From Lasiodiplodia sp. COLG20 (lineage: Eukaryota > Ascomycota > Dothideomycetes > Botryosphaeriales > Botryosphaeriaceae): a stretch of DNA of 64,000 nt. Location of the stretch: contig VNWV01000006.1 of the NCBI GenBank assembly GCA_009801085.1, positions 1,364,001 through 1,428,000 on the forward strand, given 5' to 3'. The translations under genes were made by a program, and so were the position numbers. Shown here in pieces: positions 9,907 through 22,588 of the stretch. Below the pieces are notes generated by a model, which was given only the letters and a program-made list of their open reading frames with translations, did no database searches and had not been told where the DNA came from. Each line of letters begins with the position of its first letter. Position 1 is the stretch's first letter.

Positions 9907-10798
9907 GAGTAAGCAGCAAACCGACTCCTTATGTACGTCGATTTATGGTATGACCGGTGCAACAAGGTCGCGGAAGCGTGGCGCTACTTTGTCTTGGGCA
10001 ATGCCTTGGTGAAGCCATCCACAGGTATGCCGGCGCGCATGCTTGTGACGGAAGAGTGGCAACGAGCAGGATTATGAATAGCACTAGCAGCTCCAACGAG
10101 CAGGAAACAATAGCAAAAAGTTTGGAAACGCAATGAGTCACGGGCAGAGTGAAGGTGAGAGGGTGCAGCGAAGTCAATAATAGTAGGCGAATGGCTATTG
10201 TGGACAGTCCATATTTGCCCTGCCGCCCGCCACAGCCCTTCCAAACTTCTTCAACCCTCCACCCTCCACACCGGCAGCTTCGCACAAACACACCCACACA
10301 CCCCTCTCGCATCGCCCGTGCAGAATTTCCCTTGACGGTTGTGTTTGCAACACTCTTGGCTGACAGCGAAGCCCAGCGAGAGAGCGTGCTCTAGCGGCGA
10401 AGGCTCGCACCTCCGCGTCGGCATCGCCACGACCTCACCTTCCGCCGGAGCAAAAAAGAAAAAAATTCCGAGAGCCTCCTTTTCTTGATCCAACCTTCTC
10501 TTTATTTCTCAGAGTCAATTCTTTTCATTTCTCGTGTTTTCGTGGCAGCGAGGCGGAACAAGGGGTGCGCAGAGGAATAGTCCCAAGCTGTCCGAGGGAC
10601 CTCCGGCCGCGCTTTGGTTTCCTTCGCGAGCCGTCCTCTTCGTCTTGACATCTCCGCCGCCGCACACAACGCGTGCGCCGCCCTCACGCGCAACCACCCC
10701 ATTCGGCTCGCAGACGCGTCGTAGGTCCCTTATCCCTTCATTTTGCGAGCCCATGCTAACCCTCGAGCAGGATCGCGCTCCTGCAGCCGATTTGCACC
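9907..10798. other. Intergenic region and promoter of the Rco1-like gene
   Basis: 892 bp hold the terminator of the PA2G4-like gene and the promoter/leader of the next gene. It contains CA-rich and CT-rich patches (about 10220-10330). No gene or RNA was recognised. Confidence 0.45.
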
Positions 10799-13700
10799 AT
10801 GCCTCCGTCAAGGCCTTCGCGCAGGTCCCACGCTCGGACGAATGCCTCCAGCCCGGACGGCTCCCATGCGACCAACTCCCCTGCGCCTCAGGTTGCCCCG
10901 CCGAAAGAGAAGGGTCAGTCATCGCTCGACAGCTGGATTGAGCCTCCGCTCAAGCCTCCTGCGCCCAGCTTCGAGGATGTCGGCTTCGAAAGGCAGGGTG
11001 TCCTCACGACCATGCAGCCGCTGGGCGTGAAGCCTACGGCAAAGGACAGGGCGAGGTCCAGGGTTGATGGCCTCCGTCGCTCTGTGGCGGGCAAGAACGG
11101 CCAGCTGTCTGGGGCTGAGGATTCGCGCGACACGCCCGACGTCGACGGCACACAACAGGCGGAGGACCGGGACAGGAACCCCCAGGACTATGTGCCCGTA
11201 ATACCCCCCAACAGGGATGAAGAGGAGGACGATGACTACACGCCCGCAGGCAAGAAGAAGAAGAGCAAGAAGGCCAAGGCCTCGAAGCGTGGCTCCAAGA
11301 GCGAGACGCCAGTGGGTTCGGTCCGCCCAACCGCAGCCCCGAGCACTCCCGACAACCGCTCTCCGTCGCCATTTATGGAGGAGCACGCCAACGTCGGCAT
11401 GTCTATGGGCGTCGAGAAGGCTCTTCGCGGCGCTCTAGCGAAGGTTGAAACTACCGGCCACACGAAGATCGGCACTGTGCTAAGACGTCTCTCTCAACAG
11501 AGCAAGAACGACAAGGGTCTCTCTGAGCTCCTTAGTTACGTTGCGAAACACAACGGCAGAGCCCCCACGAAGGAGAAGCAGGCCGAATTCGACCGCTACG
11601 TAAAGCGCGCGCGAAAGGCGCTCCCGCAAGATCAGGAGGAAGAGAGTATCGAGAGAAGCCCAAAGCGCGCGCGCATTTCGCGTGGTGCCAACGGCCTCGC
11701 TTTGACGCCCTCGCAATCCGCGCAGTCACCCTCGCCTTCATCCCCGGCAAAGTCGACCACCATCCACCCGTCTTCCGCGATCCAATCTCCAGCCCCCGAG
11801 GAACTGCCCTCCGAACGTGCCGTTACCCCTCCGAAGGAGCCCACAGCGGCCGACATGGGGGCCGGCACCAACGGCCTGACCTCTTCTGCCGTGCATTCCC
11901 CCCGCTCGAGACGGGCTAGTATATCCTCCATTTCCTCTCTAAGTTCGGTCGATGAGAGTATCGCTGCAGGCCCACCCCCTGACGTGCTGGATGACCCCGC
12001 CATCACCAGGCCGTCGACGATAGGGCCATCTACGAACGGCGCTAGCAAGCTGGGCATCAGGACGAAGAAGCCGCTCCCCAAAAAGGCCGGCGGCAGCGCC
12101 GCCAGCAAGCGCTCTCCCGACGATGCCGGCTTGACCGAGTCCGAAGACGAAGAGTTGCAAGCAAAGCGCCGCAAGTACAGCGAGGCGTTCAAGGACGTCG
12201 CATCCTTCAACAGAAACATCCCCGTCAGCAACATCAGACCTGAACTCTCATCGGCAGATATCCCCGCGCTCAACAACGGGTCTCCCGTGCTGCCTCCGCC
12301 CAAGAAGCAGAAGCTGAAGCTCACCAACGGTCTGCTCAAGAAGTCGGCCCTTCAAGCAAGCAGCAGCGCCGCGTCACCCCTCTCAGAAGGGTTCCCGCCA
12401 CATGGATCCGGGCCTGCCACGCGTGCTACCACGCCTAACCTCAACGCAGACGGCAACGACAGGCCGTCAAAGAGGCAAAAGACGTCGGCTCGCACAAAGC
12501 ATTCGTAAGTTCTCCCCATGCAACGTTTGATGCCTGGGGCGCCGGCCATGCCTTGGCGCTTCCCGCAGCTTCATCTACACGTGTTTCTTGGCTCCTGCTT
12601 GTTTCACATTGCCATCGAGCCACTCGAGGCGGGTCGGGCAGGGGGAATGTGAAGAGTGCCAAATGCTCGGAGCAAGTGATGAGCGTCGCTAACACCCTGG
12701 TTTGCATTTTAGGCCGATCAAGAATAGGACGGGTGGTGTCGCGGGCGTTGCTCGTGCGAGTGGCGGAATGGAATCCCCGATCGGCTACGATGACAACGAC
12801 GCGGTAAGTGACCAAATCTCCGCCAACCCTCCCACTAGCCCTCGCACCCTTTACCTCTTCGAGCTCTTTCCACCGCCATCCACCACACCTTCCCCCCCAT
12901 CAGTCACGATGCATTTCCACAAGCCTACTTCATTATCCATACCCGTTTCATCGCGTCTGCCTCCTTCACCGCCTCTGACAGAATTCCAGCGCTCCGAAAA
13001 CGATGACTTTTGTTCAGCTTGTGGCTTCTCTGGCCTGCTCCTCTGCTGCGATGGTTGCGACAAGGCCTTCCACCTGACTTGCTGCGACCCGCCGCTCGAA
13101 GACACTCCTGATGAAAAGTGGCTTTGCCACCTGTGTGCGGCGAAGAGCAACAGCGCGTTGAGAGAGTCGGTCCCATTCAGCTTGTTCGGCCCTCTGATGG
13201 CCACCATCAACAAGCGCAACCCCACCGTCTTCGCTCTGCCCAAGCGCATCCAAGATCATTTCGAAGGTGTGCGTGCAGACAAGGAGGGCGCGTACGAGGA
13301 GGTGCAAGCGACGAAGCCCCTGTAAGTTTTTCTTGTGATTGCTCACCATTGCGGAGCCGCTGCTAACATCAGGCAGCAACAAGGGCCGTGGCGGCTGGGA
13401 CGAAGTGCCCGACAACACCAGGCTGCTCGACACGAAGGGCAACGCTATTCTTTGCGTGCAGTGCGGCAAGTCTTCGCTTAACAAGCAGCAGATCATCCAG
13501 TGCGATATCTGCAATGCTAACTGGCACCTGGACTGCCTTGACCCGCCCATGGCGAATCCCCCACCCATCCCTTTCAACAGCAGGCACCGTAATGTTTGGA
13601 AGTGCCCGCGTCACATCGATCGGGACCTTCGCGCCATTGAGCCAACTGTGTCCAGCGCTCTCGGCAGCACGCGGATCTTCCGGATCCGCAAGCCCAAGAA

Positions 13701-14353
13701 CCCCAACATAGTCGACGTCAACATGAGGCGTGGCTTCAGAAACAACGGCATCATCGAGGTCGCCGACGAGAGCAGCGACAGCGAGAAGGAGTTCGAATCC
13801 AACGACGACGAAGACGGCGTCGTCTACCGCCTTCCGGTCAAGGGCATCAAGCTGGACTTCATATCCAAGGTCAAGAAGTGAGTTCCCTCCGCCACCCGTT
13901 GCTCTCCAAGACAAGCCGCTGACCTTTTCCAGAATGCGCATGGACGATGAGACCATCCGCGCTCAACGAACCGGTTTCTCCGGCGCAGTCTCGACCCAGC
14001 CAACGACGTACGACCGTGGGTTCAGCCGCGCCAACCCTACCGACCGGCGTGCTGCTGTCAACCTCGTGCAGCTTGCCAACCGAGAATCCGACCTCGAGCT
14101 CGGCGGCGACGCGGTGCAGACGCTCATCTACAGCCTGAACGTAAGAGCCCCCATGTCTGAGAAAATTTGATGACGTCAGCACTGACACAAAACGCTCCAG
14201 GGCGAATCACCCGATGAAGTAGTCGACAGTATGACTGGCGCTGAGAAGGCACCGCTGGCGATGGAGCCGCCCGGAGACGAGGAAAGGCGGCAGCTTCTGG
14301 CCCTGCAGGAGCTTATTCGCCGCAGACTCGGCGTTACGAACGGGAGCGTCTGA
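10799..14353 (+). CDS. RCO1: Rco1-like double-PHD subunit of the Rpd3S histone deacetylase complex
   Basis: Six exons: 10799-12504, 12713-12803, 12990-13321, 13377-13877, 13933-14140 and 14201-14353, giving 996 aa. The first 570 residues are Ser/Pro/Lys-rich and disordered with several basic NLS-like patches. PHD1 (about 604-650) has the FCSACGF-x-CCDGCDKAFHLTC pattern ending in LCHLC. PHD2 (about 734-790) has CVQCGK, CDICNANWHLDC and CPRH. In yeast Rpd3S, Rco1 PHD fingers with the Eaf3 chromodomain bring the deacetylase to H3K36-methylated gene bodies and suppress cryptic transcription. The segment between the PHDs (FSLFGPLMATINKRNPTVF) corresponds to the Sin3-interaction/autoinhibitory region. 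Intron 2 (12804-12989) is 186 nt, in frame and without a stop; retention would add 62 Pro/Ser-rich residues before PHD1. Confidence 0.9.
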
Positions 14354-15723
14354 GCGCTCTCAGCAGGCCGATCGCACACGTGTGGCGCCAGCCTTTGCTG
14401 GTGACCTTTTCTGCTGCGGCACACGGCGCGCAACTTTCTATTGAATCGGGTGTTCGGGGGGCGGCACAGCCTCTGGCTTGAGCTATCCCTACCGGCCCAG
14501 AGTACCAGCTCGGCTGCGCTTACCCGGTTCCCCTTTAACCTTCACTAATCTCGACTCAGCGGCTTTTCTTAGAAGAGTCGCGGGTCTGGTATACACGGCA
14601 CATCACCATCCACGATTGTCCTCTGCATTCCCGTCTTCCCCCTCCCATACAACAATGTTCTCCGCGTGGGTTTCGTATCGCGGCTTTACACATGTAGAGA
14701 CAGCATGCCCACACTGGCGACACGTGTCCTCGATTCCCTCGGGCACTGCTGCGCGTCTTTTTCCCTGCACGAGCACTGCGCTTTTACGGCGGTGCTTTAT
14801 TCTCGTCCGGCGTGGTCCATTCGAGCATGCATCTGGCGTTTCTATTTCTGCATCTGATTTCCCCACTCCAGCCGACCATGACTATGCGGCATGGGGGTGG
14901 AACCATCGAACAAATTGGCATGATTGGTAAGACCAGTGATTTCAGCGTTTGGCTCAACAGAAGAATGGAGGAGGCGTGTAGGAAAAAAAAGAGTTGAGCA
15001 TTCTTTGACGGAAAGTCCCGAGCGTTTCGGAGGGTGAGATAGCAGGGCGGACCAGTGGAGCAGGAGCACCGGTCAGAGATTCCTACTTTGTATTACAGCG
15101 CGGCGCTTAGGCGAAAAGCGGGTGGAATGCGTGGATGATGGGCCTGATAGCAGGCGGCAGGCTGGCGGACGTAAATAGCGTGCAAAAATGCAGTGTAGTC
15201 TGTGTGCGGATAGCGAGCCTCTCATGTGGGCAGGAAGCTGCTGTGCATGCTGGCAGCCATCAAGGTTACTGCCCAGTGGTGACCCCGGTCTCTTTTCCCC
15301 AGACGACAAGGGGTGATGTCGCCGAGACGGTCCTTGCACGTGACGGTGGGTCAAGTTTATCGGACGTGCGTCACATCATCCTGCGCTTCCCTGCAGCCCG
15401 CCAGAACCTCCGCTCGCCGCCTTCGCATCAAGCTTGTTCCATTCCAACCAACCACCACCCTCGGGGTCTGCTCCCTTCTTGCTCCGCGTCTGCGCTCACC
15501 AGAGCTGCGCGACTCTCGAGACCCACGGGAAATCACCGCATGTCGAGTCCCAAGCTTCAGATCCAATTCGCGCTCTCAAAGCTCTCGCCCCGCGACGCAA
15601 CTTGCATCCCTGCCCAGAGCATGATTTAAGAATCAGAGCCAAGCCCGCGACACTCACGACTATCCTCGACGACTGTTCGCCCCTCTACGCGCCATTCGTG
15701 CCACTCTTCCTCTATCGGACCCC
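14354..15723. other. Gene-free region between Rco1-like and Tls1-like genes
   Basis: 1.37 kb between two plus-strand genes. Short open frames on both strands show no domain. The last 300 bp are C/T-rich and are likely promoter and leader of the downstream gene. No RNA gene or repeat was recognised. Confidence 0.45.
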
Positions 15724-17034
15724 ATGGCCGAAGCCAACTTTCGCGCGCGCAAGCGCCAGAAAGTGTATCGCAAACGCCTCGACGAAGACGATGACCACAG
15801 CAACCAAGGGCAACCGCTCGCCCTGAACGCAACCGTCAGCGGCGCCTCGCTTGCCGCCACAACCTCGACCATCTCCGCTTCCGCGCCCTCGACCTCCGAC
15901 GCCGCCGATCCTGCTGCTACGTCATCGACCGCCGAGCATGCCCCGACGAACAACGAGGAAGGCGGGCAGCTGTCCGTCGCGGAGATCCTACGCCGTGCAC
16001 GCAAGCAGAAAGCACGGGGATTGGGCGTTGAGTTCTCATCATCGGGTAGTAGCAAGCCGAGTGGAGGCTCCGAGGTCACTACTTCTGCGCTCGCGCCCCC
16101 GGTCAGCAGTGCGGCGGCGGATCAGCAACAGGCCGAAGTGGTGGTTGCGAAAGAGTTTGCGCCGCAGACGGGAATGGTTGTGGATACGTTGGACAAGCAC
16201 ATGTGAGTGGTCCCCTCTGTTTGGTCCACTCTCCCGGCGGGTTTCGAAGAAAAAAGAGAGGGATGTTGGTCGAGTTTTTGGATTGGCTGCTAATGTTTCA
16301 AGGATGGCTTATATAGATTCCAAGATGGCTGAGATGCGTGAGGGCGAGCGTCGTGCAGCGGCTGCAGAAGCGGCCACGGATGCTACATATTCTCAACAGC
16401 AGCCGAGTTCCGCACCACCCTCTTTCCCATCGAACGGATCTCGTCAGAGGCAGCCAGCCGGTATGGGAAAGCTGATGGAGATTGACCTGGGCCCTGAAGC
16501 CGCGCAGAGGAATATCGAGCGCACGGAGGAGGCGACGAGGCGACTGCAGAACGGAGAGTTGCTGGAGCAGGAGATGCAGCCTAAGGGAAGAAGGGGCAGG
16601 AAGAGGAGGACGAGCGAGGACATTAGACGGGACAAGTTGGTGGAAGAGATCCTGAAGGAGAGCCGACGTGAGTTTATCATCCCCTTTACTTTACCCCTCG
16701 ATATGAGACAGGAAGCTACTATCCTTCTCTCATGAATACAGCTAATCCGTACGTATTCTTTCGCAACCCTGCAGTCGAAATGTACGACGATCGAGCACAG
16801 CAAGAGCAGCAGCAGAAGGACGCCGAAGAAGGCGCCGCCGACGACCGCATCGTCGAGCAGTTCCGCCGCGACTTCATGGAGGCCGTCCAGACGCGCCACA
16901 ACCGCCGGCCGCCGGCCAGCAGCGCCGCCAAGGGCAAGGCCGCAGACGAGCGACCCAAGGGCCCGAAGCTGGGTGGTAGTCGCAGCGCCCGCGCAGCAAT
17001 GAGGGCGGCCGAGGAGAAGCAGAAGAAGAAATGA
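15724..17034 (+). CDS. Tls1/C9orf78 (Hep59) family spliceosome-associated protein
   Basis: Exons 15724-16202, 16303-16667 and 16775-17034 give 367 aa. The hallmark of the Hep59 family (human C9orf78, fission-yeast Tls1) is seen as VVAKEFAPQTGMVVDTLDKHMMAYIDSKM around residues 140-167, with a basic FRARKRQKVYRKR N-terminus and a KGRRGRKRR patch. The C-terminal part is highly charged and helical (AADDRIVEQFRRDF), ending in a Lys-rich tail. Tls1 binds the Brr2 helicase and promotes splicing of shelterin and other transcripts, so a nuclear spliceosomal role is expected. The second acceptor is ambiguous: 16774 gives SRLEMYDD, while an upstream AG at 16741 would insert 11 residues in frame. I prefer the former because it gives the family-like junction. 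Confidence 0.85.
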
Positions 17035-17605
17035 AGAAGAGAATGCAACTTGGGTAGGACCGATGATTGGGGCGTGACTTGATTATGGGAACATTGCATT
17101 TGGTGGATACGAACTTTTACGACGAAACAAGAAAAAAAAAAGGCACTAGGGTTTTTGAGGAAAGAAAGAAAAGTACCTATGCTGTTAGAGGAAAACAGGC
17201 ATTAGTGCTATCGATCTTACTATCCTCGTTAGCATGGTATGACCGGGAAGAATAGCATGAATTTCAAGCATCCGAATACATACATTCCTGTGCTCCTTGG
17301 TGCATTTGTAAACTTCCCTGCTTGATCCCATTTTCTTTTCAGTTGCCTAAATGCTCTAAGGTGCTAGCACTGTATACTCTCGGTGTGTGCTTGATGAGAA
17401 CACTTGTACACTTATCGTTAGAAGAAAAGAATGCCGTCTGGACCTCTAATTGTTTCCCTCGGCCCATTCTTGCCCAAAAAGATGACAATACCGGACGAAC
17501 ACGAAAGGACGGAGCTACCCCACCTCAAATGTACAGAGGGAGGGGAACAAGAATGCTCCGAACCTTGACAACGCCCAACCGCACAACCGCTTTCCTTTTC
17601 TCCCT
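17035..17605. other. Convergent intergenic region
   Basis: 571 bp between the 3' ends of the Tls1-like gene and the DEAH helicase gene. A/T-rich patches around 17120-17230 are probably 3' UTR and polyadenylation signals. Nothing else was seen. Confidence 0.45.
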
Positions 17606-20600
17606 TTATCCCTTCCTGACCGCACTTCCAGTGTCCCTATCCCTGCCTTCGCGATCGAAGACTCTCAAGAACAGCTCCAACCACCTGGCTTGCCGCCTGT
17701 TCAGCGTCTGCGGGCCCGGCTTCCGCAACAGGGCGTTGATGAGGTCGCGGACGCGCTGGCGCAGCACCTTGACGACCAGGCACGTCTTCCAGTCCTTGAC
17801 GGCGAAGCGCAGGCGGTTGCCGTCCAGCGCGACGACGCCGGCGTGCAGGCGCGCATCAGCGTCGCCCGCGCCGGCGAAGAGGGCGAGCGGCACGTCGTGC
17901 GCGACGGACGTGGCGTGCGCGTTGTAGAGCTTGCTGGCGCCCGACTGCATGATGTGGTAGTACGAGAGGTAGCGCAGCGAGGTGCCGGGCGGCGGCTGCT
18001 TGTTGACCGATGTGGGCGCGAGCGAGACGGACTGGTTGCTGGCGACGTTGCGCCAGCCTTTGCCGTCGCGGGTGAGGAGCTTGGGGTAGAAGGACCAGGC
18101 GATGACGGCGGCGATGAGGAGGTCGTTCTGGTTGTTGGCGTTGGCGGACCCGAGTACGGGGACGAAGCTGCGGCTGCGCGACGAGGGGCGGTAGCGGCTA
18201 AGGGCATGGCGCTCGTCGGGCGTGAGGGCGACGAAGTTGGCGTCGGCGAGGGAGCTGAGGAGCTGCGACTTGAGGTCCTCGATGTTGGCCAGGTTCTGCC
18301 GGCTGAGGAAGTTCTTTTGGCAGAACTGGAACTCGGATTGCCCAGGCGTCGTGCACACTTTGCGCCACGTTGCATAGGCATTGTACGCGGTGAGGAGGTC
18401 GGAGTCGCCGCGTCTGAAGGCCAGACGCGCCAAGTCTGCGCGCTGCCTCTGGCCGAAGGGGGTGAGAAACGGGTCTTTGGAGGAGAGGATGGCGGCGATG
18501 GTGATGGCCACGTCGACGCAACCAAATATGCTCGCAAGAAGCGCGAGTTTTCCAAGATTGGCGTCGAGAGGGAGCTTCGCCAGCTGCCTGCCCAAGGGCG
18601 TCAGCTCCTCGCTTGCGGTCAGAGCATCGACCTCAATCAGAGCGTCAATCGCTCTCCTGATGTTCTTGGTCGATGGAGGATCCAAAGCTTGCGATAAAGT
18701 GGGCTCGATTTCACCCAGTTTGCATATCTTGACGCGCATGACGAGCTCTTGCAGCGAGAGACGGAGCATTTCCGGCGTCTGCTGCTCTGCCATGAGCTCG
18801 TCATGTCGGTATTTTGTGAACAAATGGAAGCAAAGGCCTTCTTGAACGCGCCCGGCTCTTCCTCTCCGCTGCTTGGCGTTGGCACGAGAGATAAATGACT
18901 GAATCAGACGGGACAACTGCCTCCTTTCGTCGAACCTCATCTCCTTGTGCTTCCCCGTATCGACCACGCAGGTGATGTCCGGGATAGTGATACCAGTTTC
19001 TGCGATGTTGGTAGCGAGCACAATCTTACGCACGCCGGGCGGTGGGACCAGGAAGGCAGCCTGCTGGTCCTCGCTCGCGATGGTGGAATGCAGCGGGTAC
19101 ACGAGCCAGTCCTTAGCAAACGACTCGTGGCCGACGAGCATGTCGTTCAGCTGCCGGATCTCTGCGATTCCGGGGAGGAAAATCAGGATCGCCTTGCTGT
19201 ACTGCGCGTAGTTAGGATCGTACGCTACCCTCTCGATCAAGCGAATGATGAGTTCATAATCAATCCTGTACTCGTCGTATTCCTTGAGAGCGTTCCGAGT
19301 TGCGACACTATAGCCTTGGAGGTTTCCTGCAGTCCCGGACTTGTTGCCGTCAGAACTATCCTCATCGTCCTCGGCGGCTTCCTGATCCGCATAAGAATTC
19401 TTCTGCGTTTTGACGTCGTAGTGCGTCAACTCGATGGCGTCTTCCAAGAACTTTGTTTGTACAGGAAAAGTGCGGCCGGGAACAGTGACGATTGGAGCGC
19501 CGTCCAAGTATTTCGAGAAGCGATCTGCGTCAACAGTGGCACTCATGAGGATCACCTTCAGCTCAGGCCGACGAACCATCAACGCTCGAAGAACGATGAG
19601 CAAGAAGTCAGTGTCGATACTGTGGTATTCAATCAGTTCGTGCGTCTTTGAGTCAGGCTGTAGGACTTACCTCCGCTCGTGGACTTCGTCGATCACGAGA
19701 TGCGTGATGTCGTCCAACCCTTTGGAAGATTCGAGCATACGAAGGACTATACCAACGGTGGCATAAACCAAACGTGTCGATGCTGCCATATGGGACTCTA
19801 AGCGGATGGCATAGCCAACCAGGGATCGAGAAGTGCCAACGTCGTTTTTATTCTCACCCAACTCTTCGCTGACACGCTGCGCCAGAGAAATGGCAGAGAT
19901 ACGGCGAGGTTCGGTGCAGTAAACTTTGCAGGGACGACCGTTGGCCAGCTCGTGTTCGAGGATGAACGCGGGCAGCTGAGTACTCTTGCCACAACCAGTT
20001 TCGCCGCAGAGGATGACAACTTGGTTCCGCTCGACGGCCGAGAGCGCAGCCTCGCGGAAATGCGCCATGGGGAGTTGAGACCGAATGGCAAGCATCCGCT
20101 GGTAGGACGGAGTGGATGTCTTGCGGTGCCACATCTCCTTCAAGCGCTCTGCAGCTTCTTCGGATACCTCGTTGCTGCGTATCGGGAGATTGGATTCTCC
20201 ATTACCATCTCCCACACCTTTGCCGCGTTTCTTGAAACCATTCATCAGTATGACGCCGTCTTCGTCCTCCCTCTCAAGCGTTTCCTGGACGATTCCACGG
20301 AGGTCCTTAACCATCTCCCGATCCTTTTCGTCAGTTATGTTCTTCTGCGTCTCGGAAAATTCTGCCCAAAGATCCCTCCAAGTCGGCGGAAGCCTCATGT
20401 AAACCTTTTCCTCTTTAGAAGAAACAGAGAAAACTAGAAAGAGAGCAACGACCGAAACGTAGGCCTCACTCTGTTGGGTTCCTGGAGTTGCCACTTTGAT
20501 CATAGTAAAGGTGGTAGACCTTGGTCCAACCTCACAAATAATATCAGGGATTGCCGAAGCGTCAATAGGGTCTTGGTCTTTTGTCCAAGTAATTGTTACT

Positions 20601-22392
20601 GAATGGCGGCTTGAGTACGTGGTGGGCGAGACGTGCTTGTAGGTCAGACGTGCCCCGGAGTCTCTGTGAACGGGGTGAGCAAATCATTGATGGGAAAAGT
20701 ACAACTGGGTGGAGAAGACGAACCTTGCGCGACAAGCCTCTTCTAATATCCTGCGTGGGTTCATGCCGGTGGATTTACCAAAATCACGTATGGTAGCCGC
20801 GACAGAGTCTCCGGTGGAACCATTCGTTTCTAAAGGCTGGCTGCTCCCCGGTTCGGCCGTGAACATACCGCCGAGGAGGCCATCATCATCGTCTGCGTTT
20901 TGTGCTAAAACATCACCAGCCAGAGCGGCTTGTTGCATGATATCGTCGGCAGCGCTTGTGGCAGTGGATTCCGGCTCTGCTGGACTCTCCGACTCTGCGA
21001 TTTTAGTCTCCTTAAGGCGTTTTGGTCGACCGGGTGCTTCCCGTGCCAATTCTACGCGTTTGGATGCCCATTTCTCATCGGCCTCACGCTGATCAAATAG
21101 AGCATCTGATTCGATCTGTTGGATCTTCTTCTGAAGCTTCAACGCACCCCCAGACAGCGGGGCTGTCTTCGGGGCGCCGCGAGATTTCTTAGTAGATTTC
21201 GAACGAGAATTAACCGTGGCAACGAGGTCGGGATTAAGTTGGAAGAGGCGAGATTTGGCGTTAATATAAGTCTCGAGCAACTGGTCCGGTTCCATATCGC
21301 TGTCGAGATCACTGACATCAAAATCTTCTTCAGATGGAGTAGGACTATCGGTTTCTTGTTGAATCGGAACCGGCTTTGTTCTAGACGCAGGAGCCCGATC
21401 AGAAGCTGGAGTCTCTGAGCGTTTTGGAGAATCTGAGCAGGCCACTGTCAGTGGACTGTCACCTGGGGTTCCCTGTCTCAACGGATCCCGGGATAGAGCC
21501 TAGGGAAAAAGCACACTGCTGGAATTACGTTCACCCGGCAAGGGCGCCTATCGATAACCGGCATGGTGATGTCCAACTCCAAGATACGTGCGGTGTCCAG
21601 TAACGTACAGAAAGGCTTGACGCAGAGGGGGCGAAAGCAGAGATGGTAAGACTTACTAGACCTCGAAGAGCTACTGGTATCAATTGCGGGCGGTAGAGCT
21701 TGGCTTTCATAAGGCGGAAGTTCATCCGGAGGGCAATTTACGGCAAACCATTCTAAGCTTTCCTGAAGACCCCAAATAGGCGTATTGGCATCTAAGGGCG
21801 GCGGATTCCGGCATATGAGAACCAGCATCTGGCGGACTCTATCCTTGGAAAAGCCCATGTCGGCCAGAGTCTGGCTAAGGGTCCACAGACGGAGAATTAC
21901 ATCTTCCTCGGAGAGACTGCGGATGGAGTACTTGTGTTCCGGGGAAGAAAAGTCTGCGTTTATTTCGTCCTTAATAAGATCCAAAATCTGGGTGGTGAGA
22001 TCTTCCGGCAGCCACTCGCGCGTGGGCAGATACTGGGCCTGGGTACGGAGGACACGGCGATCTGTCTGGACCCTAGTGATGTGGCGCGAGGACTCCTTGC
22101 GGACCTTTTGGGCGTGCTTCTCGACCAAGAGCTGCAGCTCGTTGCGCTCCAGCTGCTGCTCGAGCTCCTCCGGGCTGAGCTGGTGCAGCTCTCTGGGCGC
22201 AGGGGCGGCGCCGGCGGGCGAGGGTGCGGCATCACCAGGCGTCGCGGGGGTGGCGGGCGTGGCTGCGCTGCCCGTTTCGGAGGCGTCGGCGGAGTCGAGC
22301 TTCTTGTCGACCTTGGGCTTGCTCGCGATGGACGTGGTGGCGACGGCGCGTGCGGGATTTGCGGCGGGCTTCTTCTTCTTCTTGGGCGCCAT
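17606..22392 (-). CDS. DHX29/Ucp12-like DEAH-box RNA helicase
   Basis: Exons 21657-22392, 20724-21462, 19671-20663 and 17606-19619 give 1493 aa. The start MAPKKKKKPAANP was chosen; an in-frame ATG 51 nt upstream (22443) is possible. The N-terminal part has coiled-coil LEQQLERNELQLL and a UBA-like IWGLQESLEWFAVNCPPDELP segment, as in DHX29. An RWD-like region follows, then the helicase core: GETGCGKST (about 712), EPRRISA, DEVHER (about 818), SATVDADRF, ATNIAETGITIPD and QRRGRAGR. The C-terminal helicase-associated and OB-fold regions end the protein. Relatives are yeast YLR419W, fission-yeast Ucp12 and animal DHX29, which helps 43S complexes scan structured leaders. The first intron uses the acceptor at 21463, because the nearer-consensus TTCCCTAG leads to a stop. 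It is divergent from GCN1 with 196 bp between starts. Confidence 0.9.
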
Positions 22393-22588
22393 GCTGGGGA
22401 CGGGGATGGCGGTGGAGGAATTGGCAGAGTGGAGCGTGGCCACGGGCGAAGTGGTGGTGGCCGGTTTGGGCGCATGGACGCGGCGATGTCATCGTCCGGC
22501 CCTCAAGATCTGCACCCGCGTAAATCTGACCACCCACTGTACCCGCGCACCTCCTCCGCGCAGCAAACCCCCGCAACCGTTTGCACCC
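22393..22588. promoter_or_regulatory. Shared divergent promoter of DHX29-like helicase and GCN1
   Basis: Only 196 bp separate the two chosen start codons (145 bp if the upstream helicase ATG is used). Both leaders must therefore be very short. The stretch is GC-rich with no TATA box. Both products act on ribosomes, so co-expression is plausible. Confidence 0.5.

Noticed and set aside
17690..18697. 335-codon plus-strand open frame
   Set aside because: Antisense to the C-terminal part of the DEAH helicase; no domain.
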